Assembly (NCBI GenBank): GCA_036939755.1
Contig: JALLAZ010001450.1
Location: forward strand, 1 to 16,874
Source of the DNA: Stephanodiscus triporus
Lineage: Eukaryota > Bacillariophyta > Thalassiosirophyceae > Thalassiosirales > Thalassiosiraceae
Direction of reading: 5' to 3'
DNA: 16,874 nt
Shown: positions 8,078 to 16,874 of the stretch, one piece after another
Numbering within the stretch: position 1 is the stretch's first letter
How the letters are laid out: every line of letters starts with the position of its first letter
Position numbers and translations under genes: made by a program
Notes under the pieces: generated by a model
Databases searched by the model: none
What the model saw: the letters and a program-made list of their open reading frames with translations, nothing else
What the model was told of the DNA's origin: nothing

Positions 8078-8352
8078 TCTGTAAATGAGGCCTAATAAGG
8101 CTATTCACTAACAATGATTTAAGGGGTGTCTAGATCGTAGTGCTGCTTGTAAATGACTGGCCGAAGTCGGAATTTCACGCGCCAACCCTCTCGGCATATG
8201 TCCAGTGGTCATTTTACTCACTTTGGGTTGCCTCTGAAGAGACACCAATCCTTTCTAAATATCATGTTTATCAAATCCTAATTAGGCTTTTTTGGCGGTC
8301 GGGAACCCAAATAGGTGCTTTACAAAAACAACGCCGTCATAAAAACAAACAA

Positions 8353-8381
8353 CTCTAACCTTGTGCCCAGGTTAGAGGGAA
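8353..8381 (+). repeat. Hairpin and dispersed motif, copy 1
   Basis: CTCTAACC (8353-8360) and GGTTAGAG (8370-8377) are perfect inverted arms around a 9-nt loop. From 8359 on, a 23-bp motif matches 16834-16856 at 20 of 23 positions. Its place about 280 bp after the piggyBac fragment suggests a terminal repeat of that family (inference). Confidence 0.5.
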
Positions 8382-8470
8382 CAAGTAGAAATGAATACTG
8401 GAAACCGTAGGACACCATCCGGAAAAAGAGATGGTACAAATTCGTCAGTTGTGCATAGTCAACCCCTATG

Positions 8471-8485
8471 ATATCGTACGATACA
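8471..8485. repeat. Palindromic 15-mer ATATCGTACGATACA, second copy
   Basis: It is identical to 3726-3740 and centred on the 10-bp palindrome ATCGTACGAT. Both copies are preceded by CTATGAT. It is a short dispersed repeat of unknown role. Confidence 0.6.
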
Positions 8486-9020
8486 ACAGGATACGACACA
8501 CACCCTCAACCCCAAGGTGGCTGTTTTGGCGGGAACCATGTCCAATGGACGAAGTCTTCATTCTTCTTTCTGGTTTTGGCAAGTTCGTTATTTAATTAGC
8601 GTTTATCAATGCTTTCAACCTCCTGGACGCCTTGAGAGTCAAATTATAAGTCTTCAAACCCACTCAAGATCTTGGCAAGGCGTTCTGGGTGGAAGAACAC
8701 ATCTGTTGCCACACAAAGATCGAGCAGGAAATACCATATTCTTCAGTCTCAGGCGTGTGCTGTTCTTTCTCAATATCTCAACTCTACAGATTTATACGAA
8801 AATGTCATCATGAATAGATGTTGGTGGTCTATTCAACATAGCAATGATAAATAAAGTTAAGTGTCTATCCTATCACGTTTTACTGAAATGCCAACAGACG
8901 TAGTAAGAGCACATTCAATGCACCCTCAAGCGCCCAGTAGATAATCTATGGACAATTTCACTAGAACACATCGCACCTTGTACCCATCCTACCAAGCGAA
9001 GCAACTTCGAAGCCAAATGC

Positions 9021-9120
9021 CTCTCCAGTTCGTATGCAGAGTAGAAAGGGTGCACAAGATGTGCACAAGGGGTTGGGTGTGGAATTGAACTGCACATTCG
9101 GCAATCGGAAATGATGCTCC
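9021..9120 (-). repeat. Split direct repeat, copy B2
   Basis: The 69 bp at 9021-9089 align without gaps to 9317-9385, and 9097-9120 match 9418-9441 almost perfectly. The first copy lacks about 25 bp present in the other. It contains the inverted repeat GTGCACA-AGA-TGTGCAC (9050-9066). Confidence 0.78.
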
Positions 9121-9316
9121 AGGGTGGGTTTGGGGATTTTAGAACTACTCTCTATTCGGTCGCGAGGGTAAGTCAATCGGTCGGGCGCAAATCCAAAGAG
9201 CAAGGTGGGAATGAGATTCCAAGTCTCACTCTCCTCTCGTCCCCCTGAAAATTTAAATAATTTTCCACCTGCCTTCCCCGCTCTCTCACTACCCGATCTG
9301 CATCCAAACAACGAAG

Positions 9317-9441
9317 CTCTCCGGTTTGTATGCAGAGTAGAAAGGGTGCACAGGATGTGCACGAGGTGTTGGGTGTGGAATTGAAGTTTAATTTCGATTC
9401 TCCCCTCTCCCTATGCCTTCGGCGATCGGAAATGATGCTCC
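9317..9441 (-). repeat. Split direct repeat, copy B1
   Basis: This partner of 9021-9120 lies directly after and overlaps the recombinase stop (9388-9390). It carries GTGCACA-GGA-TGTGCAC (9346-9362), with arms identical to those of the other copy. The 196 bp between the copies would be A2 in the A1-ORFs-B1-A2-B2 layout of PAT/Ngaro elements. Confidence 0.75.
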
Positions 9442-10539
9442 CTCCATTAATTGTCTCCGCGTCATTCGATGGCTGATCAATTGAAGAGAGAGAAGGCTGG
9501 TAGTTGCACTCGTCGAGATGCGTCGCGTCCAAATATTTTTCCTTGTCTCGGCGTTGTCTCGATGATTGCGCTGCCTGGGATCTTTGTTCACGACGACTCG
9601 CGGGGCAATGTTTGGGACTGTACGAAAAGATTGAAACGTGAGCATCTGCTTTGCGACGTGTTGTGAGAATTGTTCAACTTGTTTTCTGATGTACCACAGG
9701 AAAGCGTCGCTTCATCTGCCAATGAGCATGATGGTGTAGACCGGAACCCCGGCAAGGTACATCTCCATTGCTGCGCCAGATCGTAGGGAGTGCGCCCCGA
9801 CTTCATGTGGTTCAAAGCCGAGACGAGCGCTGCCAACTGCTATGCATGATGCTCGGAGAGATGTGAGTACCTGGTTGGATGTGATTTTGTCCAGTCTGCC
9901 ATGGCGCCAAACCGCGCAGACTGGAGTGTCCTTTGTTGAACCTGGGTAGGCCCAGATTCGATTGATTAGATGTGCCCATTGCAAAACAGGGCATAGAGTG
10001 GTGTTGTCTGTCCATCCATGAATCACTGTATCAAATTTGCTGTCATTTTTTTACATTTCGAAGGTGATTGCAACACTGTGGGCTAATTCCAAATTCTCCG
10101 AAGGTGCTGGAATGAGATGGCCATCTGTGAAAAACCTAATATTCCGTAAGCAGAGAAGCTTTGTTCTGCTTTCCTCCGTTTTTGGCACTATTGAATGTTC
10201 ACAGGAGCGGCAAGCAAAGAAAGCAGCTCCAATTGTTAGCTGTGCCAACGCTGTGTCGAGCTCTGTCACCTGACGTTTGGCTAGTTCATCGAGAGCAATG
10301 AAGGGAATGGCCTTTTGTTGTTGCTGTTGGGGATCGTCATTTTTGAAGGCTCGTAATTGTTGCAATAAAAGGATACTAAGCACGGTGGGGTTTTGTCTTC
10401 CTGCCAACTGGAAGGCCTGTGCCACATGTGAGATGGCACCGCGGACTGTGCCCTCAACCAAAGTTTCATTGCGATTGTTCGAGAATCTTCCTTCCCGGAT
10501 AGCCATTGCAAACGCTCCAAGTAAGACGATTCGCTCTTG
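9388..10539 (-). pseudogene. Tyrosine recombinase of the retroelement, broken
   Basis: The enzyme would integrate the circular DNA copy of the element. The frame opens at 10539 (after a TGA at 10540-10542) and overlaps the RNase H frame in another register. It reads LLGAFAMAIREGRFS, then FACRSCE with the candidate box I Arg (10207-10209), then HSLRSGAAM with the His and Arg of box II (9790-9792 and 9781-9783), then FLWYIRKQVEQF with the candidate nucleophile Tyr (9691-9693). All key residues survive. It is interrupted in frame by TAA at 10051-10053 and by TGA at 9712-9714, the latter between GR and SDAF just before the Tyr. The true stop is 9388-9390. A tail of about 80 residues after the Tyr is basic and Thr/Arg-rich. 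Confidence 0.82.
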
Positions 10540-13068
10540 TCAAGCAAGGGAGTCCATGTAGGGATCGCTGCATCTGATGGACTCGCAATAGGTTGTCCAT
10601 CGTTGCCATGCGCGAGCTTTGCCGTCATGTGTGCCTCTCGTAACTGCTCGCTCACGGGTAATTGCCGCAGCAGTGACGTCAGCCAAGAGCTGATCTCTTT
10701 GGGTAGCGGAGATATCTCGAAATGGGTTGGCATCTGGTTAGGGAAAAGGGAGTGTAGAATAAAGGTGAGTTCGTCATTAGATCTGTGCCACTCCCGAGAC
10801 AGAGCATTTACAACGTTGTTTTGTTCCCCATTGAACCACTGACTGTATCCTTTTATGTCTACGTTCATGAATATTTCGGCGTACTTCCTTGCTGCGTCGG
10901 CGCGTACTCTTGCTTAGATGGGGTTGCTGCCGGCTTTGCTGAAGTTCAATTTCCGCATCCAACCTTCAGCAGTCGTGCTGTCGGTCATCAAAAGTGTGCA
11001 ATCTCCCGGTTTTAGATGGCCGTTGATTATGTCAATCCATGGCGTGATTATTGCTGCGAGGAACTCGAGCAGATTGTTTGACGCTCGGAAGAGCAGATCA
11101 TTCGAGGCCATGAGGGCACGAGTCAGAGTAGTAGATCCGATCTGGTGATCGAAAGGCGAGTAGGTTCATGTCGATTCCTTTTCTCACCTTGTCTAATATT
11201 GATATCATCAACACGAGGTCTTTCTTGCACGTGTCGTCAATCGAGATGACTCGTCTATTTCTGGCGCGTGCAAGGAGGGATCTGAGGCGGCTCAAAAAAT
11301 GGAAGACCCAGGGAATGATGAAGCCAACGCATCCCATTTGGCCGATCGTCGATTTGAGGTCTTTTTTGGATGTCTTGCCACTGTCAATCATTTTGTGGAT
11401 CTCTGTCGACCACACGATGAATTTGTGCTCGGGGAACATGACGGTAAGTGTCAGAAAGTTGAAATTCCAGCCGAGGATCACTTTCGTCTCTGATAGGCCG
11501 CCCTCTGCTTTCAGCTTGTCATTGGCAACCATTGGCTCTCAAGGGATCGGTTAGTTGGCATTGGTCGGTCGGGCTGCTACCTTGATTGCGAGGGGAATTT
11601 CTGCCTCAAGTCTTGCCGTGTTGCCTGAGTTGGGAAGGTCAACTGTGAGCCCAGTTGTGTCATCGATGTAAACGTCAATGTAGCCACGGCTGTCGACGGG
11701 GACGTTGATGATGAGTTCTCTTCCGGGTACGAAAGGTACGTCGTCCGGGAGGTATTGTTGTGGGGGAATTTCGTGCTGCACTGAAGAGTGCAAATTGCTT
11801 GGGTCCCAGTTGTTGTAGCATTTGAGTAGCGCGTTGGCCAGGTCGCAGATCAATTCGGACACAACTCCCCACTCAAAAGGACACGGTGCGCCTCCGAAAG
11901 TGTGCCAAAGGGTGATGATGGCGGTTCTCTCTTCGGGCAGTTGCGTTGCTGTCTGGAGAGCCATAGTATAATGCAGTGTCCTGTGATGGTAAGCCAACTT
12001 ATAATCAATCTTCGTCACTAGAATCTTTTGCCCTGGGTATTTTCGTCATGTCGCGACCGCCCAGTTGATGATTCGACGGATGCAGTAACCATATCTGGTT
12101 GCTTGGAGGAGCTCCTTCTGAACGCGGTTGTTTACGGAGGTGCCTGAGCTCCACTGCCAGCTTTGGTCATGGGTGAGTCGATCTTTCAGAACGATTTGCC
12201 CGAGTTCATTGATCATGTTTTGAGCCATTATATTCATGGGTGCCATCACGAGTCCTGGGATGGATGTGACCTGTTCCAGGGGAATCGGGAGGCTGTATCC
12301 ATACTTCACATCTTTTGCGATTAGCTTTTTGAGAAGTTCTGGTTTCGCTGTTGCGCCTTTATGATTTCCGAATGCAAGGGCATCTTGAATGTCCTTCTGC
12401 CACTTGTCTTCATTGATGTTGGTAACAGGCCATTTGCTTCCATTTTCGAGGATGGATTTCATTCATGGCCACAGAGGATGAAGGCCGAAAACTTCTTCCA
12501 GTACGGCTGAAGGCTTGAACTCTTTGTCATAGCCGAGTGACGAGCTTTGCTGCACGTCGAGTGCTTTGCGGAGGTTGGAATCATATTTCCTTAGAATTTC
12601 GAGGTTGTGCGTCTTCCCTTCGTCTGTGAAGTTGAAGCTGAACTCCGGTGGGGATGGGGTGGCACAGGGCGTGTTGATGACCTTCTTTATTTTGTCGATG
12701 AGGTCATTGGGCCATTCAGGAGATGGTTGCAGGGTGTCGCTGTCGTCTCTCTTGGGCAGCGAAGACAAGTCACAAGGTGAGTTGGAGGACTCACCAAGTA
12801 GTTGTGTCAGTTGTTGAGTCAATGTTGCTAATGTTGCTTCACGACGTGTTTTTGCTTTCTTTGATGTCTGAGGGATGTTGATGATCCACGGGCTCGGAGC
12901 ATCGGGAGGTGCCACGACGATTGTGCTTGTTTGGCTCGTTCGATGATTTCCATTGCTGCTGCCAATGCTTTGAAAGGGAAAGGGAGATTGGGAGGTTTTG
13001 CTGGGGGTCGGATGCCGCTGGGCCCTGACCTGAGGAGTCAGGCTGACTTCTTTTTCTCCTCTCTGCAC
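10281..13068 (-). pseudogene. Reverse transcriptase - RNase H polyprotein of the retroelement, broken
   Basis: It overlaps the Gag end by about 30 nt in a different frame. The first ~200 residues are a Pro/Ser-rich linker. The RT follows with KIDYKLAYHH, LWHTFGGAPCPFEWGVVSE and the catalytic YIDD (11659-11670). Next come the connection (LGWNFNF, FIIPWVFHFLSRLR) and RNase H with DSCPHG (Asp 11122-11124), NNLLEF (Glu) and MTDSTT (Asp 10980-10982). The C-terminal part (YSQWFNGEQNNVVNALSREW) is typical of DIRS-type elements. In-frame stops: TGA 12463-12465, TGA 12046-12048, TAA 11551-11553, TGA 11539-11541, TAA 10914-10916. A frame change at about 11100-11111 coincides with an RNase H gap that is too short, so a small deletion is likely. 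The end is 10281-10283. Confidence 0.83.
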
Positions 13069-14980
13069 TTTCCCATGAAAGCAGAGAAAGCTGCTTGTTT
13101 GTCGCTGGGGAAATTTTGGCTCATCACGTGGCTTGACTTTCTGGAACAGTTATCAAAACAGTCGCCCTTGATGTGGAAACGTGCACAGATTTTCTCCTTT
13201 GGTCCCCAATTGGGGCGATCGTGTGGGAGGATCGACGCAAAGTTATCCTTCCAAGTTTTGCCTTGGAGTAATTTGAACTCCTCGACTTGCGAGGGTGTTT
13301 TTCACAAGGTTGCCGTTGCCGACGCCACTTTTGCGTTTGTTTCCTCATCCTTTTCCAGATTCCTTTCCGCCGCCGGGTTCTTTGCCGCCTCCGGATTTGT
13401 CATTGTCAATGTTGCTCGAGGTTGTCGCGGGAGTGCCTTGTTGCACCTTGAACGTTGCGGGAAGTGTTAGGTTAAAAGTGCCGTTGAGGACTCCGTTGAT
13501 TAGGTTGTCAAAGTTGAGGACGTTATCATTGACTTGGCTGCGGGAGTTGTGTGCGAGTTCACACATTTTGAGCCAGCGTTGCACTTGTTTGTCCACAGCG
13601 AAAAGGATCCTCAATTTGGTCTCAAAAACTCTTCTTGTTGCGGCTTAGCACGATGAGCAGTTGCTTGAGGCTCATCATGCAAATGCCTTCTTTGCCGAAG
13701 AAGATGGAGGCTGCCACGGTGAAGAGCTGGATGTGGGTGGCAAGTTCATTGAAATCAGTGGGTACGTGGACTGATTGTTTGAGTGAAGCTTTAATCTCAT
13801 CCAGCGTTTTCTTCTGTCCTTCAACTTGAATCAGGTGGCAGATGAGGTGATCGTGCTGGCGATTGTCCGCGTTCGGCTCTTGTTCGTGGAATGCGAAAAT
13901 TGTGAAGTTGCTTGGGGTACTCAAGTTGGCGAATAGGAACTCGCCAATGTAGAGGGCTTGCGTAGTGCCCGATGCAAAGGCGACGTCGTGGAATCCCTGT
14001 ACTTTAAATTGATGGACTAGGTTGTATTGGGCCATGTCGACATTTTCTTGGTTGATGAAGCGGGTGAACCCTGCTGGGAAGGAGTCGTTCTAGTCAGTCG
14101 AGCTCATTGCGGTTGCACGACTGATCATCTTGAGGATGCTCGGGTGGATCTTTTTGAATCGGTTTTTCTTTTCATCGTCATGGTTGATCTGGCAGAGGAG
14201 CTCTTTGTGGCGGAGATTATTTGACTCCACTGCCTCTTCGTTCTGTGTTGAGATGGCCGCGGCAAGTTGCTGGAGGACTGAAGCATTGTCGACGGGATCT
14301 GGTTCGTTGAATGTTACTCTTCCTCTGCAAGAAAAGCAGGCTCAGTGCCTCTCGATGCTGAATGATGAGATTTCTTGGTCGTCTGGGAGAACGGTGTACC
14401 TTGTCTCTGTGATAGAGCCAATGCGGACGCCGTAGAGCCATGCATTGAGGTCGTCGGCATGAATTACGGCTTTTCTGTTCATATTTTCATCGGCGTGCGC
14501 TAAATCGAAAGTTTTTGCAGCTGCTGATACAATTGGGATCAATTCTGAAGGGTTCGTCATGTTGGCGTTGAGGATTGCATTGCGAAGGACAGATCCTGGG
14601 ATGAAGATTGCGGAGCCTTTGAAGCCGACTAGTCCGTTTGCGTTTGGGGCTGGGATGTCAGCAACGTCTTGGGCTGTCTTGCACTCAGCAAGCTGCTGAA
14701 ATGTCGGCACAACGATGTTGCAATCTGCTAAGGCAGATTTTAAATCAATTTGGACGGTCACGGCGTGAGGTCCTAGTCCGAGCATGCAGACGACTTTGTT
14801 GTCGGGGCAGGACCTTGTTCCTCTGAGATTCTTGGGTGAATGCATGATCATGATGTTCTTGTTTGCATTGGCGGCTAAAATAACTGTGTCAATTTCTTCA
14901 ACCAATTCTCGTAGTTTCACGGCGTCGTTTGATTCTGAGCTGAGGATGTCACTGAAGGCTTGCAAGTTACGTATGGTCAC
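13038..14980 (-). pseudogene. Gag-like protein with CCCH-type zinc knuckle, broken
   Basis: One reading register runs from 14980 to 13622 with TGA at 14342-14344 and TAG at 14090-14092. It then shifts by one base at an A-tract (13624-13628, plus strand), continues to 13345, shifts again, and ends at 13038-13040 with another TGA at 13302-13304. The last part carries ICARFHIKGDCFDNCSRK then SSH (13187-13128), spaced C-x8-C-x3-C-x5-H, a likely nucleic-acid-binding finger. No ATG begins the frame at 14980 (GTG there; the first ATGs are about 40 codons in). The N-terminal two thirds resemble nothing I can name; the assignment rests on position before RT and on the zinc knuckle. Confidence 0.65.
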
Positions 14981-15145
14981 TGTAAGGGATGGCCTAATTG
15001 TACTCTACTTGCACAAGAAAATCACACAAGAAAATCATATCGTCGTGGCGCTTTTAAGTGCTGCATATTACGAAGTACAAGGTACAATAGTTTCAAAGAG
15101 AACCACACCGCGAACTCCAACGACACCACAACAATCTCTCTCCCC
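14981..15145. other. Gap beside the retroelement
   Basis: It contains a perfect 13-bp tandem duplication (CACAAGAAAATCA twice, 15012-15037). The 5' limit of the retroelement falls somewhere here. No gene is visible. Confidence 0.4.
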
Positions 15146-16404
15146 ATGAGTCTTGCTTCCCTCCCTAACAGCGTCGCCCGCATTGTCCAACACAAATATG
15201 ACGAAGACGACAACCACGGCTGGGTCCACGGAGGGAGGTATGTCCCCCCCTCCTGACGACTATGACGGTGGGCAGGCCGCAGTGGATCCTGTCTCCAACG
15301 GTGCGCATCGTCCGCGACTATCGGCCTACCCGCCCAACAACTTTCGATGTTCTCGGTCACTGCGCCTCCGGGACAATCTCGATTGTTGTGCAACTCGCTA
15401 ATTGGATATTTTGTTCCGTCCTGCCCCGAGCGCCACCGACAATCAGCCATTCTGTCACGTCGATCATCGCATTGAGCGTTATGGCGATGGGGCAGGTCTC
15501 AAATCTCCTCCTTGTTATCGGATCGCCGCCGGGGGGGGAAGGGGCCGTCGCTGCAGACAGTTGACAATGGCAAAGGCGGCGGCAGAGGTCCGTCTGCGTT
15601 GAAGGAGGAGGTCGGGGGCGGCAGACGACCGCTGCCATCATCCTCGGGATGTGCGCATCCATCATCGTCCTTGTCGCGCATCGTCAACGCGCGTCGGTTG
15701 GGAGATGACGATGAAGACAATGACGGCTGTGGCCCGCAATCATCGATGGCGGTCCCGTCTATCGGCGCGTCCAGGACGCCCATCGTCGTTGCTGTCGCTG
15801 GCGTGCTGCGATCGTCGTTGTCAGGCGGCGCCCAACGGTCCCAAACGTTGTTGAAGACGACGACGCCCGGACAGGGGGGGATAGGCAACGCGCCGCCAAC
15901 GACATCGCTGGGGGATGGCGGAGGTAACGGCAGTGGAAACACAAGGTGGGACTGTTCTCCACGACCAAATGGGGAGTCGTCCTCGAGGAGAGGTTCCGCT
16001 ATGACAGGGACCTGCCGGCGATGGCGTGCAAGGCGAGGGAGTACAATCGTCCCAAGGATGCGGAGGCGGCGGCGGCGGCAGCTGTGGCTGACCGCGCGGC
16101 AACAACGAAACGATCAACGATGCCGTCGGCCACTACGCACTATGGAGGATGTGATCCTACGTCCCCCGAGTCACCTCGGACGGGATCCAGCTGGCGACAG
16201 GGGGAGGACTCACCAGAAAGCCATGGAGGTGGGTGGAACTCCGCCGTCGGCATCGTCGTCGACCACGTTGATGGGGCAGGAAACGTGATCGCCGGGGGAA
16301 AGGAGCGACAAATAACACGCGGAGTTGGACGAGGCGAGGAAGCAAAGTTACATCCAAAGATATGGCCTGCTTCCCATGTATCAATCTGCGAATCTGAAGA
16401 CTGA
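15146..16404 (+). other. Possible multi-exon membrane-protein gene or gene relic, unresolved
   Basis: Coding-like pieces on the plus strand: ATG 15146-15237 (MSLASLPNSVARIVQHKYDE and on to HGGR), ending at a strong donor GTATGT; a frame from about 15276 to a stop at 15562-15564 with two hydrophobic stretches (about GTISIVVQLANWIFCSVL and SIIALSVMAMGQVSNLLLVI); a third hydrophobic piece at 15625-15681 (TTAAIILGMCASIIVLVAH); and an end piece from about 15934 to a stop at 16402-16404 containing KWGVVLEERFRYDRDLPAM, which reads like ordinary protein. The first two join in phase only if a 38-nt intron (15238-15275) is accepted, which is too short to be comfortable. The middle (15540-15930) is GC-rich and low in complexity, and other frames are also open there. 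I do not recognise a family. Confidence 0.3.
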
Positions 16405-16782
16405 TACGAATTTGTATTAGCCTATCATTAAACAATACAAATTTGTATCACTAAAATACGAATTCGTATCAATCTACGAATCTGGCAGATTGATATGAAT
16501 TCGTATTAGTAATAAGAATTCCTATCATTAAATGATACGAATTTGTATCACTAAAATACAAATTCGTATCAATCTACGAATCTGGCAGACTGATACGAAT
16601 TCATATTAGTAATACAAATTCCTATCATTAAATGATACGAATTCGTGTCATGATATGATACGAATTCGTAATGTGTGAATATGTATGATACGAATTCGTA
16701 TCAAAACATGATACAAATTCGTATCATTTAATGATACAAATTCGTATCACTATCTACCTAATACAAATTCGTATCAATCTGC
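16382..16782. repeat. Array of 16-bp palindromes (GATACGAATTCGTATC type)
   Basis: About fifteen copies or near copies of the palindrome lie in 400 AT-rich bases. The copy at 16687-16702 is a perfect 16-bp palindrome; others vary at one to three positions (for example ACAAATTTGT or ACGAATTTGT cores). Larger units begin at 16383, 16471 and 16571: the second is 100 bp and the first 88 bp, lacking 12 bp. They share AATCTACGAATCTGGCAG and CTATCATTAAATGATAC, the latter nearly palindromic too. The stop of the preceding open frame (16402-16404) lies inside the first unit. I know of no named element with this core. Confidence 0.85.
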
Positions 16783-16833
16783 GTTTGGCGGACAAAATTA
16801 AAAAAACTGCCAAGTCCAAAAAAAGGGATCCCC

Positions 16834-16856
16834 CCTTGAGCCCAGGTATGAGGGAA
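16834..16856 (+). repeat. Dispersed 23-bp motif, copy 2
   Basis: CCTTGAGCCCAGGTATGAGG followed by GAA matches 8359-8381 at 20 of 23 positions, in the same orientation. It lies near the window end, so its context is cut off. Confidence 0.5.
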
Positions 16857-16874
16857 TCTGTACATTTATTACCA

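Larger units (their letters stand above)
8078..9020. other. Gene-poor stretch between two transposon remnants
   Basis: I find no credible gene. A weak 98-codon frame at 8517-8813 has no recognisable motif. The stretch contains a hairpin/dispersed motif at 8353-8381 and a palindromic 15-mer at 8471-8485 shared with the divergent promoter at 3726-3740. Part of it is probably the 3' non-coding end of the piggyBac element. Confidence 0.4.
9021..14980 (-). mobile_element. Degenerate DIRS/Ngaro-type tyrosine-recombinase retrotransposon
   Basis: Read on the minus strand, the order is Gag with zinc knuckle (14980-13038), reverse transcriptase and RNase H (13068-10281), an overlapping tyrosine recombinase frame (10539-9388), then a split direct repeat (9441-9021). 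Reverse transcriptase together with a tyrosine recombinase, and no integrase or aspartic protease, defines DIRS-order elements, which integrate through circular intermediates without target-site duplication. Many in-frame stops and frameshifts show the copy cannot make its proteins. The 5' end is not visible: Gag has no ATG near its beginning and I find no A1 repeat to the right, so the copy may be 5'-truncated. Boundaries are approximate. Confidence 0.82.

Noticed and set aside
8517..8813. 98-codon plus-strand frame
   Set aside because: No motif, no good start, sits between transposon remains; it could be a relic but nothing supports it.
9021..9441. Long terminal repeat
   Set aside because: Both copies are on the same side of the coding region, and the element encodes a tyrosine recombinase rather than an integrase.
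15512..16288. 258-codon plus-strand frame
   Set aside because: Arg/Gly/Ser-rich low-complexity translation of GC-rich DNA; other frames are open in the same place and the protein has no recognisable domain.
16382..16782. CRISPR array
   Set aside because: The repeats are overlapping palindromes without unique spacers, in a eukaryotic context.

Overview
The window looks like a piece of a centric-diatom nuclear genome (Thalassiosira-like by the style of its genes and transposons; this is inference, there is no marker gene). The left 7.2 kb is compact euchromatin: five eukaryotic protein genes separated by tens to a few hundred bases, with short spliceosomal introns (about 90-210 nt). The right 9.6 kb is mostly transposon remains, repeats and gene-poor DNA.

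Left part. A PDCD5-like gene (261-908, +, one intron) and an EF-hand gene (1046-1915, +) are followed tail-to-tail by a PLP enzyme of the D-cysteine desulfhydrase/ACC deaminase fold (1944-3623, -). A 294-bp divergent promoter region holding a hairpin and a strong G-quadruplex motif separates that gene from a Golgi Qb-SNARE of the membrin/Bos1 family (3918-4877, +). I could rebuild the SNARE as four exons, two of them only 18 and 25 nt long. Next, on the minus strand, what look like two genes (a CBS-domain protein and a PTC7-type PP2C phosphatase) join in frame through two introns, one with a GC-AG border. They form a single 673-residue, probably mitochondrial, CBS-PP2C fusion (5025-7231).

Right part. 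An open frame for the C-terminal third of a piggyBac-like transposase lies at 7370-8077. A decayed DIRS/Ngaro-type tyrosine-recombinase retroelement fills about 9021-14980 on the minus strand. It has Gag with a CCCH-like zinc knuckle, reverse transcriptase/RNase H, an overlapping tyrosine recombinase frame, then a B1-A2-B2 style split direct repeat whose two B copies each carry the same small inverted repeat. At least eight in-frame stops, two frameshifts and a deletion in RNase H show it is dead. A GC-rich stretch (15146-16404) has scattered coding-like segments, three of them membrane-like, that I cannot assemble into a firm gene. The window closes with an AT-rich array of about fifteen near-identical 16-bp palindromes (16382-16782), followed by a 23-bp motif that also occurs after the piggyBac fragment.

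The left-hand genes have unrelated housekeeping roles (apoptosis/chaperonin-linked factor, calcium binding, sulfur amino acid metabolism, ER-Golgi traffic, mitochondrial phosphatase signalling) and do not form a pathway. The most unusual items are the CBS-PP2C fusion, the SNARE micro-exons, the split-repeat end of the retroelement and the palindrome array.
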